Below are positions 7,399 through 9,337 of a stretch of DNA of 9,337 bases, one piece after another. The notes beneath the pieces are model-generated. The model was given only the letters and a program-made list of their open reading frames with translations. It was not told the DNA's origin and made no database searches. The number at the start of each line of letters is the position of its first letter. The first letter of the stretch is position 1. The stretch is from Nitrospirota bacterium. GTDB taxonomy: Bacteria; Nitrospirota; Nitrospiria; Nitrospirales; UBA8639. Made by a program: the position numbers and the translations under genes. The stretch lies in assembly GCA_029865515.1 (NCBI GenBank), contig JAOUGQ010000106.1:1-9337 (forward strand). Direction: 5' to 3'.

Positions 7399-8718
7399 CT
7401 AAAGAAGGTGCTGCCAATTGAGGATAGCGACTGGAAGCACACGAAGAGACGCAGCAATTGGACAGGTATCCAGGGTTATCGTCACATCACCACTCAGGAT
7501 ATGCACCTGGTCCGCAAAGAGCGCGCCATGAATGGCTGAAGTCCCGATTCCACCATCAAACGTAATTTGTCCAGAAACAATGACAAGACCTTCCCAATGA
7601 AAAGGCGCTGAAATTTTTACGTTCCCCTTAACCAGGAGAACGCCAAATCCGTTGACATTCTGAACGGCGAGTTCACTCCAAAATCCCCCTGCCGACGGTT
7701 CGGCATACAGCAGGGCAGGGGTCCCTGGTACACCCGGCTTCACGCTCACAAGATCTCCGTTAATGACCTCAGCACCACGCTTGAGGTCCTCCAGAGTTTT
7801 AACCAAATCAAGGGCCTCCGTACCCGATTGGGGGATCGGTGGATTTCCCGTAAAGGTCGGATTTCCCACCAAGGCACCTGCTGGCCCCATCCACACAGGG
7901 GGCCTGCCTTCTGACAGAAGCCCACAGCTATCAAACCCTTCGACTGCTGCGGTTCCTCCACCGAAAAAGACCTGGCTATTGGCATACAAGGGGGCCAGCA
8001 ATGGGGGACCAGGCGGATGCGCAACCTCTACCTGAAGAAGAGACATGGCCCCCTCCAGCTCACCCTGACTGATGATGATTTCAACCGGGGAATATAGGGT
8101 GGGATTTGCTGACGTAAATGACATGGGCTTGAGTCCATTTCCCGATGCAAATCCGTAATAAACCACATTGCCCTGGTTGATTTGTGAATGACCCGCTGTG
8201 ACTCCATCGGTATCCTGGTAATGGGGCGTTAGTGAACTGTGGCCGGCTTGTTCAGCATCAAATTCGGTTTTATGACGAACTTTGGTCCAGTAGGGCAGAG
8301 CGGTTTGGATACTATTGGCAAGGACGGCAGTATTAGTGAGATTCCCACTAACGGGAATATAGTTTGTGAACAGAGTGGAATACGAGGTATCGTCCTGCGA
8401 TTTCCAACCGGGATTGGACAACACATAGGCTGACCAATTTGGTTGCATGATTGGAGAGGAATCGCCAAAATACGCTGGATTCGATGAGGGCGACCCGCTT
8501 AAACGAACAGAGGTTTCTGCAATACCTGCTTCTGCGGCATAGAATGTTTCCACCGCCCTTCGATAATTGCCACTGATCTGAAGATCCGTGGACGTGGCAA
8601 AAAGAATCGTTGCACCCATAATTGCCGAAATAGCGACCAATAACAGTGCCGCAATGAGCGCCCCACCCGTGGAATCCGCGCAACAGCTCACTCCTGTTTT
8701 GGACAACAATCTATTCAT
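7399..8718 (-). CDS. pilX: PilX-like type IV pilus assembly protein
   Basis: Probable minor-pilin or pseudopilin-like protein of the PilX family, acting in the inner membrane and periplasm during pilus assembly. It has 439 residues, longer than classic PilX (about 160-200). After a short positively charged leader, residues about 19-42 form one hydrophobic helix (ALIAALLLVAISAIMGATI). This leads into the PilX_N signature ISGNYRRAVETFYAAEAGI (48-66). There is no Glu at +5 of the predicted prepilin cleavage (after Gly18 or Gly19), which is common in PilX_N proteins. The long C-terminal part has no domain I can name with certainty. It ends in a glycine- and valine-rich beta-like stretch (about 350-415, including HGALFADQVHI) seen in PilX-like proteins of environmental bacteria. 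Cys265 and Cys419 could form a disulphide; Cys12 and Cys13 lie in the leader. The ATG overlaps the pilW stop by 4 bases (ATGA), implying translational coupling. The PilX_N call is firm; the exact role is inferred. Confidence 0.85.
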   Translation of the reverse strand: MNRLLSKTGVSCCADSTGGALIAALLLVAISAIMGATILFATSTDLQISGNYRRAVETFYAAEAGIAETSVRLSGSPSSNPAYFGDSSPIMQPNWSAYVLSNPGWKSQDDTSYSTLFTNYIPVSGNLTNTAVLANSIQTALPYWTKVRHKTEFDAEQAGHSSLTPHYQDTDGVTAGHSQINQGNVVYYGFASGNGLKPMSFTSANPTLYSPVEIIISQGELEGAMSLLQVEVAHPPGPPLLAPLYANSQVFFGGGTAAVEGFDSCGLLSEGRPPVWMGPAGALVGNPTFTGNPPIPQSGTEALDLVKTLEDLKRGAEVINGDLVSVKPGVPGTPALLYAEPSAGGFWSELAVQNVNGFGVLLVKGNVKISAPFHWEGLVIVSGQITFDGGIGTSAIHGALFADQVHILSGDVTITLDTCPIAASLRVLPVAILNWQHLL

Positions 8719-9326
8719 AATTGGCCATTTCTCGTCGTGATTCGGGAATGGAGAGTCAATGTTCGATATCCACCGTTTTGCGCATACTGCGAATCGGGCT
8801 TTGATGTTCGTGCCGTCACCGTGATCCTCACTTGTCGTATGGCCTTGGAGTCTGATGTCGGATTTCCAGCCTGATCAAAATAGTCCACGACAAACGCTTC
8901 AATGTCTTCGCCAAACGGTTGATTCCCGCCGCCGGTATTGCGCCGGAGCATGTAGGCCGCGGCATCATGAACAAACACGATCGATTCATTGGCATCGCTG
9001 GTGATCCCGTTCCCATTCAAATCAGCCTTGATAGACAGCTTGCCTGGATCAAACGTGACCCCATCAAAATCATTGGTAAAATCAGAGTCACGATTCACTC
9101 CTCGTGGATCATATCCGGCCATCAGGATTTCCCGGCCCACTAAATCCACCACCACACGAGCCTGCTGCTGCATATCCAATACATTTTCTCGCACGCCTTG
9201 GGCTTTCAGTTCTTGAACATACAGCGAATACACCGCACTTATCGTAAAGAGACTCAAGGCGAGGGCCACCACCACTTCGATGAGCGTGTATCCTTGGGAT
9301 GACCATGTCGGAACACGTGACATCAT
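8715..9326 (-). CDS. pilW: PilW-like type IV prepilin (minor pilin)
   Basis: Minor prepilin that helps initiate and stabilise type IV pili; processed by the PilD prepilin peptidase and anchored in the inner membrane. The class III signal SQG|YTLIEVVVALALSLF is clear: from the ATG at 9326, cleavage follows Gly12, Tyr13 is +1, Glu17 is the conserved +5, and the hydrophobic helix covers about 13-37. A PilW-like globular domain follows, with REILMAGYDPRG (about 65-76), an acidic loop DLNGNGITSDANE (102-114) and a C-terminus ending TTRNGQL. It is 203 residues from this start. The start is uncertain: ATG 9323 and GTG 9335 are in the same frame, and the true 5' end could lie past the edge. ATG 9326 is preferred because it would overlap a TGA (9325-9323) in another frame by ATGA, mirroring the pilW/pilX junction. 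The next gene, pilX, overlaps by 4 bases. Confidence 0.87.
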   Translation of the reverse strand: MMSRVPTWSSQGYTLIEVVVALALSLFTISAVYSLYVQELKAQGVRENVLDMQQQARVVVDLVGREILMAGYDPRGVNRDSDFTNDFDGVTFDPGKLSIKADLNGNGITSDANESIVFVHDAAAYMLRRNTGGGNQPFGEDIEAFVVDYFDQAGNPTSDSKAIRQVRITVTARTSKPDSQYAQNGGYRTLTLHSRITTRNGQL

Positions 9327-9337
9327 CCCATCCACTC

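Noticed and set aside
7130..7402. Plus-strand open frame of about 90 codons between idh and pilX
   Set aside because: It spans the idh start, the idh promoter and the shared element, which explain this DNA better; the translation has no recognisable domain.

Overview
The window is ordinary bacterial DNA of roughly 50% GC by eye, and every confident gene lies on the minus strand, so transcription runs from high to low coordinates. It pairs a type IV pilus minor-pilin segment (9337 to 7399) with a reductive TCA (rTCA) cycle block (7139 to 1). ATP-citrate lyase in the separate AclB/AclA form, a monomeric NADP-dependent isocitrate dehydrogenase and a mitochondrial-type aconitase together indicate an autotroph fixing CO2 by the rTCA cycle. 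This gene content fits Nitrospirota best (Nitrospira-like nitrite oxidisers; a marine, lower-GC lineage would suit the base composition). Nitrospinota or Chlorobi-like organisms remain possible. The assignment is inferred from gene content only.

Layout in order of transcription: (1) pilW-like prepilin (about 9326-8715) overlaps a pilX-like gene (8718-7399) by an ATGA junction. (2) A short spacer (7398-7140) carries the idh promoter. (3) idh (7139-4905) is followed by a strong intrinsic terminator (4857-4816). (4) A spacer of about 490 bases carries the aclB promoter on its aclB-proximal side. (5) aclB (4410-3214), aclA (3178-1352) and acn (1284 to the left edge, incomplete) are closely spaced and probably form one operon.

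The three enzyme activities act consecutively: IDH carboxylates 2-oxoglutarate to isocitrate, aconitase converts isocitrate to citrate, and AclBA cleaves citrate to acetyl-CoA and oxaloacetate. They are the citrate-side steps of the rTCA cycle. Catalytic residues can be located in all of them and none appears degraded.

The most notable non-coding signal is a promoter module present twice, once before idh and once before aclB. Each copy has a -35 of TTGCAC or TTGCAG, a 17-base spacer and a TACAAT -10. Each also has a 22-base stretch, identical in both copies, that overlaps the -35 box and runs upstream. This suggests a shared transcription factor coordinating two transcription units separated by a terminator. 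I see no mobile element, CRISPR array, tRNA, rRNA or defence system, and no clearly undescribed protein system.
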